This document shows positions 25,290 to 36,264 of a stretch of 64,000 nucleotides of DNA, in pieces. The notes under the pieces were generated by a model that made no database searches, had not been told where the DNA came from, and worked only from the letters and a program-made list of their open reading frames with translations. Source of the DNA: Castor canadensis. Taxonomy: Eukaryota; Chordata; Mammalia; Rodentia; Castoridae. Position 1 is the first letter of the stretch; the number at the start of each line of letters is the position of its first letter. Where the stretch lies: assembly GCF_047511655.1 (NCBI RefSeq), contig NC_133401.1:46829570-46893569 (forward strand). Reading direction: 5' to 3'. The position numbers were made by a program, and so were the translations under genes.

Positions 25290-25763
25290 CTAAAATCTGC
25301 ATATGAAGGAGAATTTACAATTTTTGGTCTTCTGAGCCTGGCTAACCTCGCTCAGAAAGATGTTCTCCAGATCCATCCATTTACTAGAGAATGATAAGAT
25401 TTCATTCTTCTTCGTGGCTGAGTAAAACTCCATTGTGTGTAAGTACCATATTTTCTTAATCCATTCATCAGTAGTGGGGCATCTTGGCTGTGTCCATAAC
25501 TTGGCTTTTGTGAATAGTGCTGCAATAAACATGGATGTGCAGGTGCCTTTGTAATAACCCGAGTCACATTCCTTTGGGTATATCCCTAGTAGTGGGATTG
25601 CTGGATTATATAGCAGATGTATGTTTAGTTTTTTAAGACACCTACATATTGTTTTCCAAGGTGGTTGTACTAGTTTATTTAATTGTTTGTATGTCTTCTT
25701 GTATTCTTTATTTTTGGTGTCTTGGAATTTCTTGAGTGCCTCTTGCATGTTTTGAATGACCAT
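25290..25763 (-). pseudogene. In-frame ORF1 coiled-coil :: ORF2 C-terminus fusion, 157 aa
   Basis: An open frame whose first ~32 residues come from the L1 ORF1 coiled-coil ('MVIQNMQEALKKFQDTKNKE') and whose remaining ~125 come from the ORF2 C-terminus ('NPAIPLLGIYPKECDSGY', 'WIKKIWYLHTMEFYSATKK', ending 'FSFICRF'). The join lies at about 25,670-25,674. ORF1 supplies '...aaataaact' and ORF2 supplies 'actagtacaacc', sharing 'act'. No GT donor is visible on the ORF1 side, so splicing is unlikely; microhomology template switching or deletion fits better. A one-base insertion upstream ('ttactgtagac' against 'ctactagac') separates it from the true ORF1 start, so no full-length fusion is encoded. 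Probably not functional. Confidence 0.8.
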
Positions 25764-25980
25764 GTCTACAGTAACATCTCCATGACATTCTCAATGATTA
25801 CTTGCAGGATTTCTTCTTTCAGAATGTTCTTGTGGACTTTGTTGGGTTCCTTGGCATAGTTTACCTTTGTTTTGTTGGAGTCTGGAAATGGGTATCTGTT
25901 TTCTTCATTTCCCTCTGAATCTCCTATTAATTTATTTTTGTGGGGAGAATGGTTTCCATCCATTTTTCATCTTCCCATCA
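25764..25980 (-). pseudogene. L1 ORF1 N-terminus remnant
   Basis: A 65-codon frame ('MDGNHSPHKNKLIGDSEGNE...') matches the N-terminal region of ORF1 in copies A and D. The presumed original ATG just upstream is followed by an early stop (M-G-R-stop), as in copy B. The frame then shifts at about 25,765 into the fusion frame. Confidence 0.75.
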
Positions 25981-25999
25981 CTTCACTTGGTACTGTATA

Positions 26000-27234
26000 A
26001 CTATGTTCTTGATAGGCTATTGGTGGTTTTAATCACCTGTTTTCTTTCCCATGGTTTAATTTTGTTTTTTTTTGTGTGTAGGGTTTTAGGTTAGTGTATA
26101 TATGCTGTATTTGTCCCTGGTCTGTGTGTAATTTAGTATTAACAACCTAACAAAACAAACAGACAAAAAGAAAACCAAAGAAATCAACAGGGTGAAGTGG
26201 ACAAACAGAAAGGGAACAAACAAACTAACAAACACATAAAAAAAATTCCAGGTTCAGGAACAATAGAATTTCAGTCTTTGTAGTTCTGGGGTTACTCCTT
26301 CAGCATCCAGTCCTGGTGTTGGTATTTAAGCAGAAGGTCTGGCTTAGTTTTGCCAGGTGGTTGGGGAGAATCATCAGGTTTTTTTCCTGTCTTTCAGTGG
26401 CAGCTGCTTAGTCAGATCCTCCTCAGTAAGGTGTGATTGTCCTCAGTTTCCAGAGATCAGCTCTGTAGCCCACCAGCCATCCTGATTTGGAGTTGGGTTT
26501 TTGCTATGTTGGTTTATTGGGGGCTTGTTTCTTTGCCTCTCCCCCTTTCTATGGGACAAGGTCAGTGATCCATCAGCCGGCCCCCTGCTGTTAGCATGTT
26601 GTTATGGTTTGCTGATTGTTTTTCAATTTTGTAGCATCATTTGACTATGGATATTGCTCACTAGCTCAGGACTTGAGTTTTGTGGACTGCTTTCTGCCCT
26701 ATTCCAGGGATTGGCTTATCACCCACCTGCTGTTGGCCCTTCTGCCATTCCAGTCTTTGTTTACTGAAAGTTCCCACAGAGATCATCTCCTTGCTTCTCC
26801 CCCTTCTCTGGTGCACTTACAACACTCTGTCCTCTCTGCTGCATGTTCCTTTTTGGTTCCTTGTTTATTATTCAATTGGCTTTTTTTTTTTTGCACGGCA
26901 GGGGGTCAGTCTGTCCAGGAGTCTATGCTGGTTTATCCCAGGGGTGGCTGTAGGAATACCAGATGACACTTATTTGCTCACCTGTTGGTCTGCTGGATGT
27001 CTCCCAAGCAGGTTTGGAGCTGGCATCTGGTGGTGTGGGAGCCCTCCTGTTTTCTCAGTGTAACGTGGCATGGAGAAGCTTTGTATGGGCTGGAGGTTCA
27101 GGGTGTCAAAGTTTTGATTCTTCTTGATGCTTTTTTTTTCTGCCAAGTGTGACTCCAGTGTCTGAGCAAGATTTTTGATTTACTGTGTTTATGTTGTCTG
27201 CTTCTGTGTTCTAGTTGCCATCTTGGGTACTACT
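26000..27234 (-). mobile_element. 5'UTR of the nested reverse L1
   Basis: On the minus strand this follows the same order as the 5'UTR of copy B: '...cacacttggcagaa', '...cagctgccactgaaag', '...actggatgctgaaggagtaa', '...agactgaaattctattgttc'. The Cys/Leu/Pro-rich plus-strand ORFs here (up to 127 codons) are antisense shadows. Confidence 0.8.
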
Positions 27235-27783
27235 TTTTGTCAGTTCTTTATTTTTACAGCTATTTTCTTTCTGTACTCTCAGCTTCACCATCACTATCTT
27301 CTCATCCCTATTCTTGCCCCTTCAATATCCCTCCTTCTCCTGTGCTACAATCTAGTTCTCCTTCCCAACTACTCTTTCTGCACCTTCTCATCCACTGTCT
27401 TCTGCCTTCACCTCCTACTCCCATTCTCCCCCAACCTATAACCACACTACCACTCTCTCCTACACATTCACCACCTGCTGACAAACTGCTGTAACAACTT
27501 TACACAACCCCAACCCCCTGCAATCCCTGACACAAGAACCCTACACTACAACAACAGAAATACACCCAAACACACACAAGAGCCACAAAACCCAGCAGCC
27601 CCCACATCGCTTCCCCCACTCACCCACCCCACCCCACCTCCCCTTTTAGTGTCACCCTAACCAATTCCCCAAATTTCTGTAGCTAAACTAACAAACATTA
27701 ACCCCCCAATTCCCACTGTTTATAAATAATACCACCAAGGGGTCTTTTATATGATATATAAACAACTGGATAGGCATTGAACC
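27235..27783 (-). other. G-rich 5' extension of the nested reverse L1
   Basis: About 545 bp lying inside the insertion (between the TSD halves) but beyond the canonical L1 5' start. On the element's sense strand it is G-rich ('gggttggggttgtg', 'gggtggggtgggtgagtggg'). It is not present upstream of copies B, C or D. It may be a 5' transduction from a donor locus, an alternative upstream 5'UTR, or a separate insertion. The plus-strand Ser/Pro/Leu-rich ORFs over it reflect C-rich composition. Confidence 0.55.
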
Positions 27784-28131
27784 TGTGAATTAGTGATTAC
27801 TAAATTACACCTCCAGACCAGAGACAGAAACAGCACACCAACCTAACTAACAACCAATATAGTCACAACATAAAAATTAAATAAAGGAAAAGAAAACAGG
27901 CAACTAAAACCACCAACTAGTCTGTCAAGAACATAGTTGCACAGTACCAAGTGGAGGGATGGGAAGAAGAAGAAGGGATAGAAACCAATCTCCTCAAAAA
28001 AATAATTCAATAAAGGATTCAGTAGGAAATCAAGAAAGCAGATACCCAGTTCCTGACCCCAACAAAACACCAATAAACAACACTAAGGAACCCAGCAATG
28101 CCCAGAAAGACACCCTCAAAGAAGGAATCTT

Positions 28132-29278
28132 TTTTTTTTATTTTTTATTCTTTGCAAACTGTTCCATTAACATTTTAAAAAATTTTTATTTTATTCATAT
28201 GTGCATACAATGTTTGGGTCATTTCTCCCCCTTCCCCTACCCTGTCCCTTTCTCCACCACCCCTTCCTTCTCCCCCCCACCCCCTTGATACCTGGCAGAA
28301 ACTATTTTGCCCTTATCTCTAATTTTGTTGAAGAGAGAGTATAAGCAATAATAGGAAGGAACAAGGGTTTTTGCTAGTTGACATAAGGATAGCTATACAG
28401 GGAGTTGACTCGCATTTATTTCCTGTGCATGTGTGTTACCTTCTAAGTTAATTCTTCTTGAACTAACCTTTTCTCTAGTTCCTGGTCCCCTTCTCCTATT
28501 GGCCTCAGTTACTTTAAAGTACCTGCTTTAGTTTCTCTGCATTGAGGGCAACAAATGCTATCTAGTTTTTTGAGTGTCTTACCTATCCTCATACCTCCCT
28601 TGTGTGCTCTTGCTTTATCATGTGATCAAAGTCCAATTCCCTTGTTGTGTTTGCCCTTGATCTAATGTCCGCATATGAGGGAGAACATACAATTTTTGGT
28701 CTTTTGGGCCAGGCTAACTTCACTCAGAATGATGTTCTCCAGTTCCATCCACTTACTTGCAAATGATAACATTTCGTTCTTCTTCATGGCTACATAAAAT
28801 TCCATTGTGTATAGATACCACATTTTCTTGATCCATTCATCAGTGGTGGGGCATCTTGGCTGTTTCCATAACTTGGCTATTGTGAATAGTGCCACAATAA
28901 ACATGGGTGTGCAGGTGTCTCTGGAGTAACCTGTGTCACAGTCTTTTGGGTATATCCCCAAGAGTGGTATTGCTGGATCAAATGGTAGATCAACGTCTAG
29001 CTTTTTAAGTAGCCTCCAAATTTTTTTCCAGAGTGGTTGTACTAGTTCACATTCCCACCAACAGTGTAAGAGGTTCCTTTTTCCCCGCATCCTTGCCAAC
29101 ACCTGTTGTTAGTGGTGTTGCTAATGATGGCTATTCTAACAGGGGTGAGGTGCAATCTTAGTGTGGTTTTAATTTGCATTTCCTTTATTGCTAGGGATGG
29201 TGAACATTTTTTCATGTGTTTTTTGGCCATTTGAATTTCTTCTTTTGAGAAAGTTCTGTTTAGTTCACTTGGCCATTT
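28132..29278 (-). mobile_element. 5'-truncated reverse L1 nested in ORF1 of copy A
   Basis: Flanked by a perfect 16-bp TSD 'tcaaagaaggaatctt' at 28,116-28,131 and 29,279-29,294. Deleting one TSD copy and the insert restores the ORF1 reading 'KEGILQE'. On the minus strand it holds the last ~200 codons of ORF2 (two frames, 29,230-29,042 and 29,102-28,662), a 3'UTR with a G-rich run (about 28,285-28,225), and two A-rich stretches separated by about 25-30 nt of non-L1 sequence (28,146-28,178). It is close in sequence to copy C and is the youngest-looking insertion here. Confidence 0.93.
28662..29102 (-). pseudogene. L1 ORF2 C-terminal fragment
   Basis: 146 codons covering the ORF2 C-terminus: the Cys-rich '[19 protein letters not shown]' region (CX3C visible), 'DPAIPLLGIYPKDCDTGY', 'PTTDEWIKKMWYLYTMEFY', ending 'MFSLICGH'. 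The preceding segment ('[19 protein letters not shown]...') is in another frame because of a frameshift at about 29,100. No EN or RT domain is present, since the element is 5'-truncated. Confidence 0.88.
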
Positions 29279-30369
29279 TCAAAGAAGGAATCTTGCAAGA
29301 AATACTGAGAATGGAGAAAATGGAGAAGATACTGGACATGGTTAACCAAAGTGTACCAGATACACTCAAGAAATTTCAAGACACCAAAAATAAAGAACAT
29401 GAGAAGACAGAGAAACAAATAAATGAACTCAGAGACAACCTAAACAAACACCAAAGTGAAACAGAGGGCATTATAAAAAGAGATAAAGGAATTAAAGATG
29501 AAAATAAAAAAAAGTTAAAGAGGAGGTGACCAAAGATATGGAAAACCTCTGAAAAAAGAATCAAACAGAAACACAAAACACAATGGAAGGCCACTCCAGC
29601 AGACTAGAACAAGTGGAAGACAGAATCTCAGAACTTGAAGTTAAAATAGAAGTTAAAGAAAAAACTGAAGAAATGTTAGTCAAACAACTCAAGAGCTGTG
29701 AAAAGACTATGCAAGAACTCACAGACTCCATCAAAAGACCAAACCTGAGAATCATGTGTATTGAAGAAGGTGAAGAGGTCCAAGTGAAGGCATTTGTAAT
29801 ATATTCAATAAAATAATAACAGAAAATTCCCCAAATCTTGAGAAAGTTTCACCCATTCAGGTACAGGAAGCCTCCAGCATACCAAACAGACTTGACCAAA
29901 ACAGAAACTCCCCACAGCATATTATCATTAAAGCCACAAGCATAGAGAATAGAGAAACAATATTGAAGGCTGTAAGAGAGAAAAAGCAAATAGCATAAAA
30001 AGGTAAACCCATCAAAATCACAGCAGATTTCTCTACAGAAACCATCAAAGAAGAAGGGCATAGAGTGAGGTATTTCTGGGACTGAATGAAAATAACTTCA
30101 ACCATAGGATACTCTACCTAGCAGAACTATCATTCAAAATAGACGGAGCAATAAAAGTCTTCCATAACAAGCAGAAACTAAAACAATATATGACCACCAA
30201 GCCACCACTACAAAAGATTCTCCAAGGAACTCTGCATACAGAAAATAAAAGCAAACAAAACCATGAGAGGACAGGAAGTATCAAACCACAGGAGAAGAGA
30301 AGACAAGGAATCAGAGAGTAACACTGATTCAGCTGCACACAATCAAACCCTTAAACAACAAACATCTAA

Positions 30370-33300
30370 ATGACAGGAATCACCACATACCTATCAATAT
30401 TATAACACTGTACATCAACAAACTCAACTCCCCCATCGAAAGACACCATTTGGCAAACTGGATTAAAAAGGAAGATCTAAAAATCTTTTGTTTACAGGAG
30501 ACCCATCTCTTTGACAGAAACAAACACTGGCTTAGGGTGAAAAGCTGGAATAAGATTTACCAAGCCAATGGCACCCAAAAACTGGCAGGAGTAGCAATAC
30601 TTACATCAGACAAAGTAGATTTCAAACTTACATTGATCAAATGAGATAAAGGACACTTCATACCAATGAAAGGGGAAATGAACCAAAAGGAAATAACAAT
30701 TATCAACCTATATGCACCCAACATCAGTGTATCTAATTTTATCAAACATACTATAAAGGACTTAAAAGCACATATAGACTCCAACACAGTGGTAGTGGGA
30801 GACTTTAATACCCCCGATCACCAAATGATAGGTCATCCAAACAAAAAATCAATAAAGAAGTTCTAAAACTAAATCACACCATAGATCAAATGGATGTCTA
30901 ACTGATGTCTACAGAATATTTCATCCCACATCTGTACAATATATATTCTTCTCAGTGGTCCATGGAACCTTCTCCAAAATTCATCATATCTTAAGGCCCA
31001 AAGCAAGCCTCAGCAAATATAAGAAAATAGAAATAATCCCCTGCATTATGTCTGATCACAATGCATTAAAACTAGAACTCAACCACACACACACACACAC
31101 ACACAAAACAGCAGAAAATATGCAAACAACTGGAAATTGAATAACACATTGCTCAATGATCAGTGGGACATAGATGAAATAAAAGAGGAAATTAAAAGTT
31201 TCCTAGAAGTTAATGAAAATGTAAACACCACCTACCAGAACAAAACCTATGGGACATAGCAAAGGAATTCCTAAGAGGAAAGTTTATAGCCATGAGTACA
31301 TGTATTAAAAGGACAGAAAGATCTCAAATCAATGACCTAATGCTACATCTTAAACTCCTAGAAAAACACGAACAAGCAAAACCCAAAACAAGTATAAGGA
31401 GAGAAATTATAAAAATAAGGGTTGAAATTAATGAACTAGAGCCCAAAAAATCCATACAAAGAATCAACAAAACAAACAGCTGGTTCTTTGAAAACATAAA
31501 CAAATTGACAAACCCCTGGCAAATCTCACTAAAATGAGGAAGGAAAAAACCCAAATCAGTAAAATCAGAAATGCAACAGGGGAGATAACCACAAATATCA
31601 AGGAAATCCAGGGAATCATCAGAAACTACTTTGAGAACCTATATTCCAATAAATTTGAAAATCTTGAAGAAATGGGCAAATTCTTAGATACTTATGACCA
31701 TCCAAAACTGAAACAAGAGAATATTAACCACTTAAACAGAGCTATACCATGAAATGAAATTGAAGCAGCAATAAATCTCCCCAAAAAGAAAAGTCAAGGA
31801 CCTGATGGATTCTCTGCTGAATTCTATCAGACCTTTAAAGAACTAATACCAACTCTTCTTAAACTTTTCCATGAAATAGAAAGGGAAAGAACACTGACTA
31901 ACTCATTTTATGAAGCCAGTATTACACTCATCCCCAAACCAGACAAAGACACATCCAAAAAGGAGAACTACAGGTCAATCTCCTTAATGAACATCAGTTA
32001 AAAATCCTCAACAAAATAATATCAAATCAAATCCAATAACACATCAGAAAGATTATTCACCATGACCAAGTCAGCTTCATCTCAGAGATGTAGGGGTGGT
32101 TCAACATATGCAAATCAACAAATGTAATACAACACATTAATAGAAGCCAAGACAAAAACCACTTGATCATCTCAATAGATGCAGTAAATGTCTTTGATAT
32201 GATTCAACACCACTTCATGATAAAAGCTTTAAGAAAACTAGGAATAGAAGGAATGTATCTCAACATTATAAAGGCTATATATAACAAACCTATAGTTAAC
32301 ATCATATGTAATGGAGAAAAACTGGAACCATTTCCCCTAAAATCAGAAATGAGACAAGGGTGCCCATTCTCCCCACTCCTATTCTACCTAGTCCTGGAAT
32401 TCCTAGCCAGAGAAAAAAGACAAGAAGAAGTAATAAAAGGAATACAAATAGGTTCAAAATATCCCTATTTGCAGATGACATGATCCTATACCTCAAAGAC
32501 CCAAAAACTCTTAAGACTCCATAAATAGCTTCAGCAATGCAACTGAATACAAAATTAACTTACAAAAATCAGTAGCCTTTCTATACACCAAAAATGAACA
32601 AACTGAGAAAGAATATAGGAAAACAATTCCAGTTACAGTAGCCTCAAAAAAATCAAATACCCAGGAGTGAACTTAACAAAGGATGTGAATGACCTCAACA
32701 AGGAGAAATACAAACCTCTGAAGAAAGAGATTGAGGAAGACTACAGAACGTGGAAAGATCTCCTGTGCTCATGGATTGGTAGAATCAACATAGTAAAAAT
32801 GGCTATATTACCAAAAGCAATCAACATGTTCAACCCAATTCCCAGACATGCATCACAGAGAATGATAAATCTACCCTAAAGTTCATTTGGAAACACAAGA
32901 GACTGCAAATAGCCAAGGAAATACTCAGCAAAAAGAGCAATGCTGGAGGTATCACAATAACGGTCTTCAAACTATATTACAGAGCCATAGCAATAAAAAC
33001 ATCATTGTACTGGCACAAAAACATATGTGAAGACCAACGTAACAGAATAGAGGACACAGATATGAATCCACACAGCTATGTGCACCTTATTTTTGACAAG
33101 GGTGCCAAAAACATACGATGGAGAAAAGACAGCCTTTTCAAGAAATGTTGCTAGGAAAAGTGGTTATCTGCCTGCAGAAAACTGAAACTAGATCCATGTC
33201 TATCACTCTGTACTAGTATAAACTCAAAGTGGATTAAGGACCTTAATATCAGACCCAAAGGCTGAAGTTAGTATAGGAAAGAGCAGGGAATACTCTGGAA

Positions 33301-34122
33301 ACAGGCACAGGCAAAGAATTCCTCAGTAGAACTCCAGCAGCCCAGAAACTAAGAGAAAGGATGGACAAATGGAACTACATGAATTTAAAAGCTTCTGCAC
33401 AACAAAAGAAATGGTCTCTAAACTGAAGAGACCACCCACAGAGTGGGAGAAAAAATTCGCTGTCATCAAAGGACTGATATCCAGAATATACAAAGTGCTT
33501 CCCCAAAATCAATGAACCAATAAAGAAGTGGGCAACTGAACTAAACAGAACTTTTTCAAAGGAAGAAATCCAAATGGCCAAAAAACACATGAAAAAATGT
33601 TCACCATCCCTGGCCATAAAGGAAAAATCAAAACCACACTAAGATTCCACCCTGTTAGAATAGCTATCATAAAAAACAAACATTGGCAAGGATGCAGGGG
33701 AAAAAGGAACCATCATATATTGCTGTTGGGAATGTATACTAGTACAACCACCTTGGAAAACAACATGGAGGCTTCTTAAAAAACCAAATGTAGATCTGCC
33801 ATATAATCCAGCAATCCCACTACTAGGGATATACCCAAAGGAATGTGACTCAGGTTATTCCAAAGGCACCTGCACACCCATGTTTATTGCAGCACTATTC
33901 ACAATAGCCAAGATATGGACACAGCCAAGATCCCCTACTACCGACGAATGGATTAAGAAAATGTGGTATTTATACACAATGGAATTTTACTCAGTCATGA
34001 AGAAGAATGAAATTTTGTCATTTGCAAGTAAATGGATGAAACTGGAGAACATCATCTTAAGCGAAGTTAGCCAGGCTCAGAAGACCAAAACTCGTATGTT
34101 CTCCCTCATATGCAGATTATAG
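30370..34122 (+). pseudogene. L1 ORF2 of copy A (endonuclease-RT, broken)
   Basis: Starts at ATG 30,370 ('MTGITTYLSIL...'), 48 bp after the ORF1 stop. Endonuclease motifs in order: 'FCLQETHLFDR', 'NLYAPNIS', 'VVGDFNTP', and at about 31,050 '[10 protein letters not shown]'. RT motifs: '[11 protein letters not shown]', '[14 protein letters not shown]', then 'FADD' codons at about 32,470 in a shifted frame. The C-terminus 'MFIAALFTIAKIWTQPRSPT' ends 'MFSLICRL' at 34,122. At least eight separate frames are needed to read through, so it is dead. A (CA)n run has expanded at 31,084-31,107, in the linker just after the endonuclease. Confidence 0.88.
31084..31107 (+). repeat. (CA)n microsatellite inside L1 ORF2
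   Basis: A CA run of about 24 bp where copies B and D have 'caacaacaaaaacaacag'. It is an expansion internal to the element. Confidence 0.9.
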
Positions 34123-34590
34123 ACCTAAAACAAATACAGTAATATTATTGGACATGGGTCACACAGTAAGTGGAGAATGTGTACAAGAGGAATAGGGAGA
34201 GGGAAGTAAACTTAAACTTGAATGTGGTTGATGTGCCCACTGTAGAGGAGAGAACAAAGTAATCTTAAATTGGCAGAGGCCACTATAGGAAGGCGACTGG
34301 GATGTAGTGAAGAAATCTGTTAGAGATGAACCAATTTGAATTGTAATACACATGTGAATGGAAGCAAGGTTAGGAAACTCTTTATATAGCTTTCTTTATC
34401 TCAAGCTAGCAAAAACGCTGTGTCTTTCTTATTAACTCTTATGTTTTCTCTTCAACAAAATTGGAGAACAAGAGGGCAGAACGGGTTCTGCCAGGAAGCA
34501 AGGAGGGTGGGGCCGGAGGGGTTGGGGGAGAGATGGCCCAAAACAATGTATATACATATGAGTAAATGAATAAACAATTAAAAAATAAAA
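34123..34590 (+). mobile_element. 3'UTR and A-tail of L1 copy A
   Basis: Contains 'caaaattggagaacaagagg', 'gggttctgccaggaagcaag', a G-rich run 'ggagggtggggccggaggg', then 'gcccaaaacaatgtatatac' and an AATAAA-containing A-rich tail ending at 34,590. The same layout is seen in copies B and C. Confidence 0.85.
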
Positions 34591-34600
34591 TTGACACCTT

Positions 34601-35869
34601 ATGGCAGCTCAATCCAACAATACAGTTAAGGAAATGAACTTATACCTTACAGACTTTCAGTCTTAAAAGTACCAGCATGTTGCATTCATCCTTAAATTAA
34701 CAGTTAACACTACTTAATGGATGTTTGTTATATGAGACAGACTCATGTTGAACTCAAAATGAAGGTAGACCAAAGCAGCTCTCTTTATTTATATGGTGTT
34801 TAATGACACAAGGGAACTGGGGTACTGGTTTTCAGTTTTCCAAAATGTCATGGGGCTGGGTGATCCCAAGATTTTTTTCTCCATGTGTTGTCCATGTTCC
34901 CTGATGGGTCTCCAGGTCAGATAACTGTTCAGAGTAAAACTATACTATCCTGAGTCCAAAACAATTCTTGTTTAACTGTTTTCACTAAAGGCATCCATGG
35001 AAACTTGACTCTTTCATGATACTTATATTTTATTCTTAAGTGTAAAGAAAAATGTCACTTTCGGTCATAGAAAGTACTTTGCAATTTCATGCACATTGAT
35101 TATTAAACTCATGTTTGGTGTTGGTATATTCCACTGTATTTTTTTCTCCGTAACAGTAAAGTGCCTTAGAAGTGTTTGGGTTTAAATGTTATTTTTGTTA
35201 TCTTCATCAAACTAGCAATTTTGGATACTTTGCCACCCAATCAAGCTGACAGCTACTAGCATTGTGGATTTTGGTTTAAGAAATGTGTGGTTGAATTTTT
35301 TCTAAGCATAGTTTTCTGTTTGTTTTGTTATGATTTGGTTTTTGCTGAATAGCCATTCTGATGTTGAGATTAAATATTCAAATTATAAGTTTCTTTACTG
35401 TTATAGTCCATCCAGCAAAAAAGTAACATTACTCAATTATCCCTAAGGAAAAACTGGTCTGCCAATTTCTATGTAAGACAGTGAGTTGGAATCCATGGAT
35501 CAATGATTAAAGAAAATATTGACAAAAGTTAGCAATCATTTACTGTGAATCTTCTGTGTTTGACATTCTGTTGAGTGTCAGATTCACAAGTGGACAGACA
35601 TGGCCCCATATGTAGGATGTAAGAACCACACCTGATTTTCTTCAGAATTCAGGTAACATGTATCTGAATACATGTATATTGCTATGACTTGAAATCTGAA
35701 TGGAAATCTTAGATTAATTAGTTAAGTCTCCTGTTTCCATCTAGGTGCTCAAGGTTATATTGATCTGATGAAGAACTGAACTGGGGATCAGATGATCTAA
35801 CCAGCAATTGTATTAATTACTTGCTACATGTATCTAACCTTCCTAAATAGAAAAGTGGAAGCCATATCA
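34601..35869. other. Intergenic DNA, nothing recognised
   Basis: About 1.3 kb of unique-looking AT-rich DNA without named repeats or motif-bearing ORFs. Confidence 0.45.
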
Positions 35870-35955
35870 TTTTTCTATGTATCCACAGCCTCTAACAAAG
35901 TATCTATCACTGAGTTAGCACTGCACAAACTTTGTTGAATATTGAATGCAAGAAT
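35870..35955 (+). repeat. Probable MIR or L2 3' tail
   Basis: 'atccacagcctctaacaaag' followed by 'ttagcactgcacaaactttg' and 'ttgaatattgaatg' parallels the shared MIR/L2 3' tail ('cctagcacagtgcctggcac...gcactcaataaatgtttgttgaatgaatg'). Confidence 0.4.
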
Positions 35956-36154
35956 TCAATTCTAACCAACCACTGAAAAGTTGTAAGTCATGCTTCTCTA
36001 TCTTTTCTGATTCACAGATTTCTTTGAGAACTGGAAGAAAGCAATATCTTTACCATGGATAAACACACAGAAAATAGTATTATTTATGTCTTTCAGGGGC
36101 ACCTGAGGCCCATCTCTAGTCTACATATTAAGAATTTGTTAGAGAAATATGAAT

Positions 36155-36258
36155 GTACTTGCTTCAGCAGCATTTATACTAAAGTTGGAAGAACACATGA
36201 GAAGATTGGCCCATGCTTCAAGGATAATGCACAAATTCATGAAGCATTCTATACTTTT
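36155..36258 (+). pseudogene. U6 snRNA pseudogene, 5' part of a U6-L1 chimera
   Basis: Full-length U6-like sequence: start 'gtacttgcttcagcagcatt', 'tatactaaagttggaagaac', 'gagaagattggcccatgctt', 'caaggataatgcacaaattc', 'atgaagcattctatactttt'. It spans about 104 nt and differs from functional U6 at many positions. The invariant ACAGAGA region reads 'acatgaga' and the AGC triad region is altered, so it is not a working spliceosomal RNA. It is followed within about 8 bp by L1 ORF2 sequence in the same orientation. I see no U6 upstream promoter elements. Confidence 0.9.
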
Positions 36259-36264
36259 AAACAC

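Larger units (their letters stand above)
24816..27783 (-). mobile_element. Reverse L1 nested in the 5'UTR of copy A; ORF1::ORF2 deletion copy
   Basis: Flanked by 'tgtgagtt' (24,808-24,815) and 'tgtgaatt' (27,784-27,791), the split halves of the copy-A phrase 'actgtgagttagttaatact'. Read on the minus strand it contains about 545 bp of G-rich extra sequence (27,783-27,235), a canonical L1 5' start 'acccaagatggcaactagaa' at about 27,230, a 5'UTR, an ORF1 N-terminus (about 25,980-25,674), an abrupt join to the ORF2 C-terminus (25,672-25,290), a 3'UTR and an A-tail. The rest of ORF1 and nearly all of ORF2 (EN and RT) are absent. Confidence 0.85.
27959..30321 (+). pseudogene. L1 ORF1 of copy A (broken, interrupted)
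   Basis: Begins ATG at 27,959 ('MGRRRRDRNQSPQKN...'). The N-terminal part runs to 28,131, where a reverse L1 is inserted, and resumes at 29,279 ('KEGILQEILRMEKMEKILD'). A coiled-coil rich in E, K, Q and N heptads follows ('KKFQDTKNKEHEKTEKQIN'), ending at a stop after 'KKKLKRR'. A second frame (29,583-29,816) continues the coiled-coil into the RNA-recognition region ('DSIKRPNLRIMCIEEGEEVQ'). The stop ending the C-terminal domain is at 30,319-30,321. In L1, ORF1p is a trimeric RNA-binding chaperone. Frameshifts and stops make this copy non-coding. Confidence 0.85.
23422..34590 (+). mobile_element. L1 copy A: full-length, split by two nested reverse L1s
   Basis: The 5' end is 'gatccaagatggcaactagg'. 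The 5'UTR runs 23,422-24,815 and resumes 27,784-27,958. ORF1 is 27,959-28,131 plus 29,279-30,321, ORF2 is 30,370-34,122, and the 3'UTR and A-tail run to 34,590. A diverged 14-bp TSD, 'aaaactgaaaccct' (23,408-23,421) versus 'aaaattgacacctt' (34,587-34,600), matches at 11 of 14 positions. Removing the two inserts leaves about 7.0 kb, a normal full-length L1. The 5'UTR holds two roughly 260-bp tandem units (the phrase 'aaagaactaaactctcagca' recurs at 24,074 and 24,334). All frames are broken. Confidence 0.9.

Noticed and set aside
26616-27494. Plus-strand ORFs of up to 127 codons, Cys/Leu/Phe/Pro-rich
   Set aside because: They are antisense to the 5'UTR and G-rich extension of a reverse L1.
29188-29529. 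113-codon ORF that looks like ORF1 with a novel N-terminus
   Set aside because: The first ~30 residues are the antisense of a nested L1 ORF2; the frame simply crosses the insertion boundary at 29,279.
36155-36258. Functional U6 gene
   Set aside because: Key conserved positions are altered, and no proximal element or TATA is visible upstream at the expected spacing.
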